NCBI GenBank assembly: GCA_023954015.1 | Contig: JAMLIS010000001.1 | Location: forward strand, 124,001 to 188,000 | Direction of reading: 5' to 3' | Source of the DNA: Burkholderiaceae bacterium | Lineage (GTDB): Bacteria > Pseudomonadota > Gammaproteobacteria > Burkholderiales > Burkholderiaceae_E | DNA: 64,000 bases | In this document: one piece after another, positions 48,971 to 56,941 of the stretch | Numbering within the stretch: position 1 is the first letter of the stretch | Layout: each line of letters starts with the position of its first letter | The notes under the pieces: model-generated | The model's database searches: none | Told to the model about the DNA's origin: nothing | Seen by the model: the letters and a program-made list of their open reading frames with translations, nothing else | Position numbers and translations under genes: made by a program

Positions 48971-50245
48971 TTGAAGGACGTCGAGTTTTTCACGGTCGAC
49001 GCGGTGCCGATCGACCGTGAGTTGCAGGACGCAGGCAGCACCGGGCCGGAACTCGCGCAACTGGCGGCGAGCTACGCCAGCAGCCCGCGCGCGATCGTCT
49101 TTCGCGACCCCTCGTCCGACTGGCGCCTGTTCGTCGTGATGCTGCCGCTGGCGTCGCGGCTGTCGCTGATGACGAACCCGATCTTCGCGCATCTCACGCG
49201 TGCGTGGGGATTGAACGTGCGCTTCGTCGGCGTCGATCGCGACCAGCTCGTCTACGACTTCCGCGCGCTGCTGTCCGATCGCACGCTGCGCCTGCTGGTC
49301 GACGTGCTCGCGCGCAGCGACGTCGCTCCGGGCGCGGCGCGGCCGGCCGACGACGCGCTCGACCTGCTGTTCTCGTCGCTGGCCGACGAGATGCTCACGA
49401 CGCTGGACCGCCGGCGCGACGACTGGGGACGGCACCTCGACCGCGAGCACCGCATCGAAGCGCACGCTCCCGGCTCGTTGTTCGATCGCGCCGGACGCCA
49501 TCCGGACTTCCTTGCCCGGCTGCGCGCCGCGTTGCGCGACGAGATCGTCGACGTCGACTTCTACGGGCGTGCGCTGCGCTCGATCGACCTGCGCGAAGAC
49601 GCCATCGACGCTCGCGTGCGCGCGGTGCTCGAATCGGCTCTCGACCCGATCACGCTCGCCAAGCTGCGCAAGACGGGCGCCGGCCTGCACCTGGGCTGCT
49701 ACAACTGGCTGCGCATCGATCCGCGCCACGCCGCGCCCCGTGCCCACGTCCTCGCGAGCCTGCCGTCGTTCGCCAACTTCTTCGCCGACGCGCTCGTTCC
49801 GATCGACGCATGCGGTCGCCACCGCGACGCGGTCGACGACGACGAAGCCTGGCACGACGGCCCGGTCGAGAGCGCGACGCCCGCGCGCGGGAATCTCCTC
49901 GGCAGCGCGACGCCGCGCCCGGCGCGCGCCACCTTCGAGCTGCGTCCGATCGCTGCCCGTGAACGCAGCGCCCACAGCCTCTATTGGGGGGCGGCGCTCA
50001 AGCGGGCGATCGACGCCGGGCAGGATCGCGCGGCGATCGAGGCGATCGCGCAGCGCTTCGCGGTTGCGGACAACGTCGTGCGCCGCATCTGGCGCGAGCG
50101 ACCGGCCGGATTGGGCCAGCCTCCGGCGTGGCAGCTCGGCGAAGTGCTGCGCCGGCTGCAGTCCGCCGGCGAACGCGCGTGGCCTGCGGACGACGCGCAC
50201 TGGCACGCGCTGCTCGCGAGCGCCGTTCCGGCGGAAGCGGCTTGA
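48971..50245 (+). CDS. Hypothetical protein, 424 residues, unknown family
   Basis: I do not recognise this protein. The frame starts with TTG at 48971 (KDVEFFTVDAVPIDRELQDA) with an AAGGG about 11 bases upstream, and ends in TGA at 50243-50245. It is soluble, rich in Asp, Arg, Ala and Leu, with no signal peptide, membrane segment or cysteine motif. Segments with regular helix/strand character include RAIVFRDPSSDWRLFVVMLP and HLGCYNWLRIDPRHAAPRA. The last part (DNVVRRIWRERPAGLGQPPAW) may hold a helix-turn-helix-like region. Codon use is like its neighbours, which supports a real gene. It is convergent with the glycosyltransferase operon. Confidence 0.7.
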   Translation: MKDVEFFTVDAVPIDRELQDAGSTGPELAQLAASYASSPRAIVFRDPSSDWRLFVVMLPLASRLSLMTNPIFAHLTRAWGLNVRFVGVDRDQLVYDFRALLSDRTLRLLVDVLARSDVAPGAARPADDALDLLFSSLADEMLTTLDRRRDDWGRHLDREHRIEAHAPGSLFDRAGRHPDFLARLRAALRDEIVDVDFYGRALRSIDLREDAIDARVRAVLESALDPITLAKLRKTGAGLHLGCYNWLRIDPRHAAPRAHVLASLPSFANFFADALVPIDACGRHRDAVDDDEAWHDGPVESATPARGNLLGSATPRPARATFELRPIAARERSAHSLYWGAALKRAIDAGQDRAAIEAIAQRFAVADNVVRRIWRERPAGLGQPPAWQLGEVLRRLQSAGERAWPADDAHWHALLASAVPAEAA

Positions 50246-50252
50246 GGCCTTC

Positions 50253-51224
50253 TCAGCTTCCGGCGCGAACGACCTCGAGCAGCAGATCCGTCCACTGCCG
50301 CGCGAAGCGTTCGATCGAAAAGCGCGCGAGCGCATCGGCGCGCGCCGCTTCGCCCCATCTGCGCGCGAGTTGCGGATCGGCGATCAACATGCGCATTACG
50401 TCGACGAGTCGATCGACGTTCGTGTCCGCGTAGCCGTTCACTTCGTTGCGGATCACCGTCGGCATCTCGGTGGTCGCCAGCGCGACGACCGGAACGCCGA
50501 CGGTCATCGCCTCGAGCACCGACAACCCCAGGCTCGTGTAGCGGATCGGATTGAAGAAGAAGCGAAAGCGCGACACGAAGCCGGGCAGCTCGAGGTTCGG
50601 GATCTCGCCGGCGCCGCCGAGCGCCTGCGATCCCATGCCCACCAGCGTCAGCGGAACCCGTTCGCGCACCTGCTCGAAGACGTCCGCACCGAGCCGGCGA
50701 CCGCGCTCGCGCAGGTGGTTGACGACGACGATCCCCTCGTCGCGATCACCGCGATAACGGGCATCGTCGGGCACGAGCACGCCATGCTCGACGACGTGCG
50801 TGCGCGCGTCGCCGTTGTCCCACATCAGCGCATTGAACGACGTGACGTGCACGATGTGTGCTGCGCTGTCGGCGGCGGGATGGCGCGTCGCCGTCGGATG
50901 CTGCTGCGGCGGATCGTGTTCGAGATAGATGGCGGGCAGCGCGCGTTGCGCCGCGCTCAGCCCGTGCATGCGGTCTTCGTCCCAGTGCCGGCGCGATTGG
51001 TACAGCACGCAGTCGAAGCGTCGCTGCGCGAGCTCCGTGGCGCGAACCTCGTGCACGTTCGCCCCCCATGGCAGCGTGCCGACGCGCCCGGCGTACCCGG
51101 GCGGATTGCCCGGCAGCGTCACGAGGTGAAAGTCGTGCGACGCCTGGCTCAGGTAGTACAGGTAATTGCCGTGCACGTGCCAGGTGAGCACCTGCAGCCG
51201 CGGCTTGCCCTCGCGCTCGGGCAT
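50253..51224 (-). CDS. Glycosyltransferase (GT-B fold, GT1/GT4-like C-terminus)
   Basis: The product is 323 residues. An N-terminal half begins LQVLTWHVHGNYLYYLSQ, with NALMWDNGDARTHVVEHGV at the domain border. The C-terminal half has the sugar-nucleotide site NPIRYTSLGLSVLEAMTVG and PVVALATTEMPTV, with an E-x7-E-like arrangement typical of retaining GT4 enzymes. Donor and acceptor are unknown. It is the last gene of the eight-gene minus-strand operon, 11 bases after the GT9 gene; the chosen ATG is at 51224. Confidence 0.85.
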   Translation of the reverse strand: MPEREGKPRLQVLTWHVHGNYLYYLSQASHDFHLVTLPGNPPGYAGRVGTLPWGANVHEVRATELAQRRFDCVLYQSRRHWDEDRMHGLSAAQRALPAIYLEHDPPQQHPTATRHPAADSAAHIVHVTSFNALMWDNGDARTHVVEHGVLVPDDARYRGDRDEGIVVVNHLRERGRRLGADVFEQVRERVPLTLVGMGSQALGGAGEIPNLELPGFVSRFRFFFNPIRYTSLGLSVLEAMTVGVPVVALATTEMPTVIRNEVNGYADTNVDRLVDVMRMLIADPQLARRWGEAARADALARFSIERFARQWTDLLLEVVRAGS

Positions 51225-51235
51225 CGCGGCCGGTT

Positions 51236-52357
51236 TCAGGCGCTCGCCGGCGCGAGCGCCGGCAGTGATCGCGCACCGAGTGCCAGCTGGTGCAGGGCGA
51301 GCGCGAAGACGGCGTCGACACCGATCGCGGTGGCGCACGGATGCCCGACACGCGGGCACACGCGCTCGACGCACGGCCTGCAGTCCAGATCGACGGCGAG
51401 CATCGGATGCAGCTGGCGATCGAGCGGGCGCCAGCGCCGGATCTCGCTGCCCGACGCAACGACGAGGCTGCGCGTACCGACGCCGATCGCCACGTGCGAT
51501 ACCCCGGTGTCGTTGCAGACGAGCAGCCGGCAACTCTCGATCGCGGCGCCCAGCTCGCCCAGGTCGGTGGCTCCGCTGAGGTCCGCCGCCTGCGTGCGCA
51601 TCGCGCGACGCATCGAGGCGGCAAGCTGCATCTCGTCGGCGCTGCCGGTGATCGCGATCTGCCAGCCGCGCAACGCGAGCCGGTCGGCCAGCTCGGCGTA
51701 GCGCTCGACCGGCCAGCGCCTGGACGCGAAGCGCGCGCCGGGGTGAACGAGGACGAGGCGCTGCGGGTCGAGGCCGCGACGCCGTGCGAGGCGCCGCCAT
51801 GCGCGCCGTTCGTGCTCGCGCACCGGAAACTCGAGCTCGCTGCCGCGCCGCTCGATTCCGAGGCGATCGACGATGCGCAACAGGCGCTCGATCTCGGGGC
51901 CGTCGTCCGGCCAGCGAACGAAGTCGTCGCCCGTACCGACTGCGTCGCCGGCGCCGACCGCGCTGTCCGGCACGAAGCCGCAGAAGCGTTTCGCTCCCAT
52001 CATCCGCACGATGCCGTTCGTGCGATTGCCCCTGCCGTGCAGCTGCAGCGCGAGATTGAAGCGGCGCGCGCGAACGCTGGCGAAGAACGCCGGCAGACGC
52101 TCGCCGCGCGGCGCCTGCTCGGGCAGGCCCACCGCACCGGGAAATTCGATCCATTCGTCGATGTAGCGATCGAAACGCTGCGCGAAGGCCGCCGACGACG
52201 GCAATCCGATCAGTGCGATGCGCGCGTGCGGATGCGCGTGGCGCAATGCGCGCAACACGGGCACCGAGCACAGCAGGTCACCGAGCTGCAGCGCGCGAAA
52301 CACCGCGATGCACGGCGCGCGCGCGCGACTCACCGCTTCGATGGACAAGGCTGCCAT
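51236..52357 (-). CDS. Glycosyltransferase family 9 (heptosyltransferase-like), copy 1
   Basis: The product is 373 residues. The GT9 hallmarks are IAVFRALQLGDLLCSVPVLR at the N-terminus, VLVHPGARFASRRWPVERYA at the start of the second domain and VCNDTGVSHVAIGVGT near the C-terminus. The family moves heptose or related sugars from ADP-sugars to lipid A core or other glycans. With the neighbouring GmhB phosphatase this suggests a heptose-containing glycan. The start at 52357 is 5 bases after the preceding gene. Confidence 0.9.
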   Translation of the reverse strand: MAALSIEAVSRARAPCIAVFRALQLGDLLCSVPVLRALRHAHPHARIALIGLPSSAAFAQRFDRYIDEWIEFPGAVGLPEQAPRGERLPAFFASVRARRFNLALQLHGRGNRTNGIVRMMGAKRFCGFVPDSAVGAGDAVGTGDDFVRWPDDGPEIERLLRIVDRLGIERRGSELEFPVREHERRAWRRLARRRGLDPQRLVLVHPGARFASRRWPVERYAELADRLALRGWQIAITGSADEMQLAASMRRAMRTQAADLSGATDLGELGAAIESCRLLVCNDTGVSHVAIGVGTRSLVVASGSEIRRWRPLDRQLHPMLAVDLDCRPCVERVCPRVGHPCATAIGVDAVFALALHQLALGARSLPALAPASA

Positions 52358-52362
52358 TCGTT

Positions 52363-53487
52363 TCAGTACTCCGGGTTCGTGAAGCGTTCCGCGAGGGCGC
52401 GCATCGATCGGCGCGCCGACAGAAGCGCCAGGGCCGCGTCGACCGCTTCCCGCGGAGCGACGCCGACGAGGCACGCCTGCGTGCCGGCGGGGCAGACGCT
52501 CTTGTAGCAATTGCGGCAGGGCACGTCGCGATTGAGCACGCGTGCGGGCACGCGCCACGGGCCGTGCTGCGGGTTCGTCAGCGCATAGAGGTCGACCACC
52601 GGCGTGCCGAGCGCTGCGGCGACGTGCACCGGTCCGGTGTTGTTCGCGACGAGCAGGTCCGCGCCTTCGAGGAGCGCGCCCAGCTCGCCGAGCGTGAGCC
52701 GGCCGGCGAGGTCGTGCGCTCGCATCGGATGGCCAGCCTGCGCGACGATCGATGCGAGCAGCTGCGCTTCGCCCGCGTCGCCGGTCAACACGATCGCGCC
52801 GCGCTGGCGTTGCGCCAGCTCGCGCAGTGCCTGCGCGAAATGCGCAGCGGGCCACCGTCGCGACGGTGCGCTCGCGCCGGGGTGCACGACGATGTACCCC
52901 GTGCCGCGATCGACGCCCGCCGCGCGCAGCTTGGCGGCAAGCGCGGCGCGATCGGATTCGAACACGCGAAACGAGAGCCGCAGATCGGCAGGTCGCGGCG
53001 CGAAGCCGCAGACCAGATCGAGCTGCCGATCGACCTCGTGGCGCACGCGCTGCGCGGGTTCGGTCTCCTGCACCCAGTCGGTGAGCAGCAGGTACGGGTT
53101 CTCGCGACAGTGCGCGAGCCGCAACGGGATGCCGGCCATCCGGCATACGAGCGCGGCCGCGAGCGGGCTCTGGCTGTACGACGTGAAGATGACCGCGGCA
53201 TCGAAACGATGCGCGGCGAGCACCTCGACGAGTGCGCGCTCGGCGTCGCTGCCCGACTCGTCGGTGCGCGCGTTCTTCACCCACGGCGCTTCGTAGCGGA
53301 TCGTCGCGTCGATCTCGGGCACGTGCGCCGCGACGCGCGCACCCGATGCCGATGCCAGCAGCGTGACGCGACGCGAGGCGCGGGCCGACCGTATCGCGCG
53401 AATCGCCGGCGTCGCCATCAGCACGTCGCCCATGTTGTCCAGCCGCACGCACAACACGTGCTCGGCCTTCGACCAGCCGTCCTTCAT
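52363..53487 (-). CDS. Glycosyltransferase family 9 (heptosyltransferase-like), copy 2
   Basis: The product is 374 residues, a second GT9 enzyme only distantly like its neighbour. It has LCVRLDNMGDVLMATPAIRA, IVVHPGASAPSRRWPAAHFA and VANNTGPVHVAAALGTPVVD. A cysteine-rich patch near the end, DVPCRNCYKSVCPAGTQAC, resembles that in several GT9 proteins of this group. The ATG at 53487 overlaps the gmhB stop (ATGA). Two different heptosyltransferases in series suggest stepwise addition of two sugars. Confidence 0.9.
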   Translation of the reverse strand: MKDGWSKAEHVLCVRLDNMGDVLMATPAIRAIRSARASRRVTLLASASGARVAAHVPEIDATIRYEAPWVKNARTDESGSDAERALVEVLAAHRFDAAVIFTSYSQSPLAAALVCRMAGIPLRLAHCRENPYLLLTDWVQETEPAQRVRHEVDRQLDLVCGFAPRPADLRLSFRVFESDRAALAAKLRAAGVDRGTGYIVVHPGASAPSRRWPAAHFAQALRELAQRQRGAIVLTGDAGEAQLLASIVAQAGHPMRAHDLAGRLTLGELGALLEGADLLVANNTGPVHVAAALGTPVVDLYALTNPQHGPWRVPARVLNRDVPCRNCYKSVCPAGTQACLVGVAPREAVDAALALLSARRSMRALAERFTNPEY

Positions 53488-54077
53488 GCCGACACCGACG
53501 CGCGATCGCGCAGATGCGCGGCCTCGATCAGCACGGCCGCCTCGGCGAGGTTTCGCACGCGATGATCGGGCCGGCGCAGCGGACCGTCGCGCCACTCGGT
53601 TTCGTTGCCGTTGCACACCAGCACCGTGCGGCAACCGGCGCGCTTGCCGGCTTCGACGTCGTCGAGGATGTCGCCGATCATCCACGAACGGCGCAGGTCG
53701 ATCGCATGCTCGCGCGCGGCGCGCCCGAGCAGGCCAGCCGACGGCTTGCGACACTCGCAGGCGATGGCGTAGGCCGCGACGCGACCGTGCGGGTGATGCG
53801 GACAGAAGTAGGCGTGGGTCAGCGACGCGCCGCAGCTCGCGAACATCGCGGCCAGGTGCCGGCGCACGGCGCGCAGGCACCCGGCGTCGAAGCGCCCCAG
53901 CGCCACGCCTGCCTGGTTGCTGACGACGACCAGCGGAACGCCGAGCGCGGCGAAGCGCGCCAGCGCCTGCGGCACGCCGTCGGCGAAGCGCATCAGGCGC
54001 GGATCGACGTTGAACGGAACGTCGTCGAGCAGTGTTCCGTCCTTGTCGAGGAAGATCGCCGGGCGCAGCACGCTCAC
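53484..54077 (-). CDS. gmhB: D,D-heptose 1,7-bisphosphate phosphatase (GmhB, HAD family)
   Basis: The product is 197 residues from GTG at 54077 in a GTGA overlap with the SDR stop. HAD motif I is FLDKDGTLLDD, motif II is VVSNQAGVALG, and motif III/IV is CRKPSAGLL with MIGDILDDVEAG. The zinc loop CPHHPH...CEC, typical of GmhB, is present. It removes the 7-phosphate during ADP-heptose synthesis. Its place between GT9 genes supports a heptose pathway here, although hldE and gmhA are not in the window. Confidence 0.9.
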   Translation of the reverse strand: MSVLRPAIFLDKDGTLLDDVPFNVDPRLMRFADGVPQALARFAALGVPLVVVSNQAGVALGRFDAGCLRAVRRHLAAMFASCGASLTHAYFCPHHPHGRVAAYAIACECRKPSAGLLGRAAREHAIDLRRSWMIGDILDDVEAGKRAGCRTVLVCNGNETEWRDGPLRRPDHRVRNLAEAAVLIEAAHLRDRASVSA

Positions 54078-54871
54078 GGCCACGAGGTCTCGCGCATCGG
54101 CAGCACCATCATCTCCGGCACGACGGTCTCGGCAGGCTGCTCGAGCACGAAGCGGATCGCGCGCGCGACGTTGCGCGGGTCCTGCAGCAGCGTCGGGTCG
54201 ATGTCGGGAAAACGGTCGAGCAGGAACGGCGTGCGCATTCCGCCTGCGACGATCGCGCAGACCTTGATTCCCTGCGGGCGCAGCTCGGCGTGCAGCGCGT
54301 GCGACAGCCCCAGCACGCCCCACTTCGTCGCGTGATAAGCGCTGGCATTGGGCCACGCACGCTTCGATGCAGTCGAGGCGACGTTGACGATCGCGCCACC
54401 GCGTTCGCGCATGACGGCACACGCCTGGCGCGCGACGAGGAATACGCCGCCGAGGTTCGTGCGCACGATCCGATTCCAGTCGTCCGCGGACAGCTCCGAA
54501 ATCGGCGCGGTGACGTCGATGGCCGCACTGTTGACGACCGCGTCGACGGCACCGAAGCGCCCGAGCGCGGCGTCGAACAGCCGCCGCACCTGCGCTTCGT
54601 CTGCGACGTCGACGCCGACCGCGACGGCGTCGACGCCGCTTTCGACCAGCTGCGCGGCGCAACGCTGCGCACGCTCGACGGCAAGATCGGCGACGACGAT
54701 GCGCGCGCCCGCCGCTCCCAGTTCGGCGCAGGTCGCGGCGCCCAGCCCGCTGGCGCCACCGGTGACGACGACGACCCGCTGCGAGACGCTCTCGACGGGC
54801 TGCGCCGTACGGTCGCGCTCCCGCGGCGCTTGCGGATGCGGCGCTTCACTTCCAGCCGACGGCTGCTGCAT
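54074..54871 (-). CDS. Short-chain dehydrogenase/reductase
   Basis: The product is 265 residues. The NAD(P) motif is VVVTGGASGLGAATCAELG, the NSAA motif follows, and the catalytic S-x-Y-x3-K is in STASKRAWPNASAYHATKWG. It belongs to the classical SDR group; a sugar-nucleotide or glycan precursor substrate is guessed from the operon. The ATG at 54871 follows GGGGAG and lies 26 bases inside the upstream GT4 gene, so translation is coupled. The first ~25 residues are a charged, probably flexible tail. Confidence 0.88.
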   Translation of the reverse strand: MQQPSAGSEAPHPQAPRERDRTAQPVESVSQRVVVVTGGASGLGAATCAELGAAGARIVVADLAVERAQRCAAQLVESGVDAVAVGVDVADEAQVRRLFDAALGRFGAVDAVVNSAAIDVTAPISELSADDWNRIVRTNLGGVFLVARQACAVMRERGGAIVNVASTASKRAWPNASAYHATKWGVLGLSHALHAELRPQGIKVCAIVAGGMRTPFLLDRFPDIDPTLLQDPRNVARAIRFVLEQPAETVVPEMMVLPMRETSWP

Positions 54872-56216
54872 CGTTGCTCCCCATTGCTGTTTCGGACATG
54901 CGCATCGCGGCCCGCATCGGCAGGCTCGCGACGGTCGGTTGCGTCGTGGCGGTTCGCCCGGGCGTCGCGCGCCTGGGCGCACTGGCGTACAGCGCGGCGC
55001 TGCGATAGACGTCGAGCAGCTCACGCGCGACGCGTTCCCAGGTGAACAGCTTCCTCGCCCTTGCCAGTCCCGCGCGCCCCATCCGTTCGCGCAGTTCGGG
55101 CCGGGCACCGAGCTGCGCCAGGCGCTCGGCGAGCGCGACCGGGTCGTTCGGCGGAACGAGGAAACCGGTCCGCCCGTCGACGACGGTGTCCTGTATGCCG
55201 CCCACCGCCGAGCCGACGACGGGTCGCGCGCAGGCCATCGCCTCCACCGGCGTGATGCCGAAGGGCTCGTACCACGGCGTCGTGACGAACACGTCGGCCG
55301 CGCTGTACACGGTGCTCAGCCGATCGCGGTCGCAGCGTCCGATGAACTCGACGCGATCGGCCACGCCCTCGTCGTGCGCAATGCGCACGAGGCGCTCGAG
55401 CTCCGGTGTCCGGTTCGTCGCCGGATCGCTCGAATTTCCACCGGCGATCACGAGTCGTGCGTGGCGCCCGAAGCGGTTCTTCAACACCGCGATCGAGCGG
55501 ATGACGTTGTCGACGCCCTTGCGCGGCACCATTCGCCCGAGCTGCAGCACGGTGAACTCGTCCGGCGACCAGTGCAGCTGCGCACGCGCCGCGAGCCGGT
55601 CGATCGGCTGCAGCTCCCGCGGGTCGAAACCGCAGGGCACGATGTCGATGCGCGATGGGTCGGCGCCGTAGTGCTCGACCATGTCGCGCAGGTCCTGCGG
55701 GCATTCGGCGACGATGCGGTGCGATTCGCGCACGAGCTGTTCCTCGATGTCGAAGCGCGCATCGGAGAATCCGTCGGCGGCGCCCTGGTGCAGGCGCCGC
55801 ACGCGGCCCAGCGCGTGGAAGGTGGTGACCAGCGCCGTGCGAAAGGCGCGCGCGAAGCGCAGTCCGACCCAGCCGGACATGAAGAAGTTCGCGTGAACGA
55901 CGTCGTAGCGCAACTTCTGCTCACGCACGAAGGCGTGCATCGCCGCCGAGAAAGCCGGCATGTGCGCGAGCAGCCTCTCCTTGGGCAGCTGCGCCTGCGG
56001 ACCCGCGCGCACGTGGACCACGCGCAGGCCCGGCATCCACTCCACGACGGGGTCGAGCGATGCATCGTCGCTGCGCGTGAACACGTCGACGCGCAGTCCC
56101 CAGCGGGCGAGCTCGCGCGCGACGTTCGCGACATAGATGTTCTGTCCGCCGGCGTCGACTCCACCGACCACTCCGAGCGGCGACGCGTGCTCGCTGACGA
56201 TTGCGACGGTTCGCAT
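54846..56216 (-). CDS. Glycosyltransferase family 4 (sucrose-phosphate synthase-like group)
   Basis: The product is 456 residues. The N-terminal acceptor domain opens with GGVDAGGQNIYVANVARELA, the C-terminal donor domain has LGRMVPRKGVDNVIRSIAVL, and the E-x7-E motif is in YEPFGITPVEAMACARPVV. The group includes glycosyltransferases making sucrose-like or glycan products in bacteria. The start at 56216 follows GGAGAATC. The C-terminal ~35 residues are unordered and overlap the SDR start. It is 146 bases downstream of the 192-residue gene, the widest gap in the operon. Confidence 0.88.
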   Translation of the reverse strand: MRTVAIVSEHASPLGVVGGVDAGGQNIYVANVARELARWGLRVDVFTRSDDASLDPVVEWMPGLRVVHVRAGPQAQLPKERLLAHMPAFSAAMHAFVREQKLRYDVVHANFFMSGWVGLRFARAFRTALVTTFHALGRVRRLHQGAADGFSDARFDIEEQLVRESHRIVAECPQDLRDMVEHYGADPSRIDIVPCGFDPRELQPIDRLAARAQLHWSPDEFTVLQLGRMVPRKGVDNVIRSIAVLKNRFGRHARLVIAGGNSSDPATNRTPELERLVRIAHDEGVADRVEFIGRCDRDRLSTVYSAADVFVTTPWYEPFGITPVEAMACARPVVGSAVGGIQDTVVDGRTGFLVPPNDPVALAERLAQLGARPELRERMGRAGLARARKLFTWERVARELLDVYRSAALYASAPRRATPGRTATTQPTVASLPMRAAMRMSETAMGSNDAAAVGWK

Positions 56217-56362
56217 TGATTCTCCGTTCTTCGGGACAGGATCCCGGAGCGGAAAACCTGTCGCGTGCGCACGGAGCAGGGAGCGTGCCCGTGCGCCGCG
56301 AGTGCGGCTCGGCCTCGGCGCGCGTCGCGCGGCGGACGGCAACTCCTTTCTTGCGGCAATTC

Positions 56363-56941
56363 CTACCGCGCTGCAGCGCTTCCGGCGCCGCGTGCATCGC
56401 CGGCAACGGCGGAGGCAGGGCCGACGAAGGGCGCCTGCTGGCGTGCCGCGGCATCCTTGGCGAGCGCGCGCAGGCAGGCCGCGACCATCGTCGCGAACGC
56501 CTCGTCGTACCACGGATGCGCGCCGCTCACGCCGACGACGATGCCGTCCAGGCAGACGGCGCCCCAGACCGCGACGTCGCCCGCGCGCAGTCGATGCGGC
56601 TGCAACGCCTGCAGGCGATGCGTGTCGCCGGCGTGCTGCCAGGCCTGGCGCGCCTTCGCACGCGCGAACGCATCGTAGTCGGCGTCCCATTGCGCGCGAT
56701 CGCCGATATGGTGCTCGGCGACGATCGCCTCCTCGAAGCGGCAATCGCCCGGCGCGAGCGCCGGATCGACGACGACGATCGACAGGAAGCCGGTGCCGCT
56801 CACGTCGCTGCGCGCGACGGCTGCCTCGATCGCCGGTAGCGCCATCGCGATCGCGCGCTGCGCGCAACTGCGGTCGCCGTACCAGCTGCCGCGCACGCCG
56901 GGCTCGCTGCGCAGCACGGCGGGAGTGGTTGCTGCAGTCAT
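56363..56941 (-). CDS. Hypothetical 192-residue protein coupled to the ABC/receiver fusion
   Basis: I do not recognise this protein with confidence. The ATG at 56941 overlaps the stop of the ABC fusion as ATGA, so the two are translated together. It has no signal peptide or membrane segment. The pattern from FLSIVVVDPALAPG through VAVWGAVCLDGIVVGVSGAH and YDEAFATMVAACLRALA resembles the GlcG/HbpS fold (small ligand- or haem-binding proteins), but this is a weak similarity by eye. The last ~25 residues are low complexity (Ala/Gly/Gln). It may be a cytosolic partner or sensor for the fusion protein. Confidence 0.55.
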   Translation of the reverse strand: MTAATTPAVLRSEPGVRGSWYGDRSCAQRAIAMALPAIEAAVARSDVSGTGFLSIVVVDPALAPGDCRFEEAIVAEHHIGDRAQWDADYDAFARAKARQAWQHAGDTHRLQALQPHRLRAGDVAVWGAVCLDGIVVGVSGAHPWYDEAFATMVAACLRALAKDAAARQQAPFVGPASAVAGDARGAGSAAAR

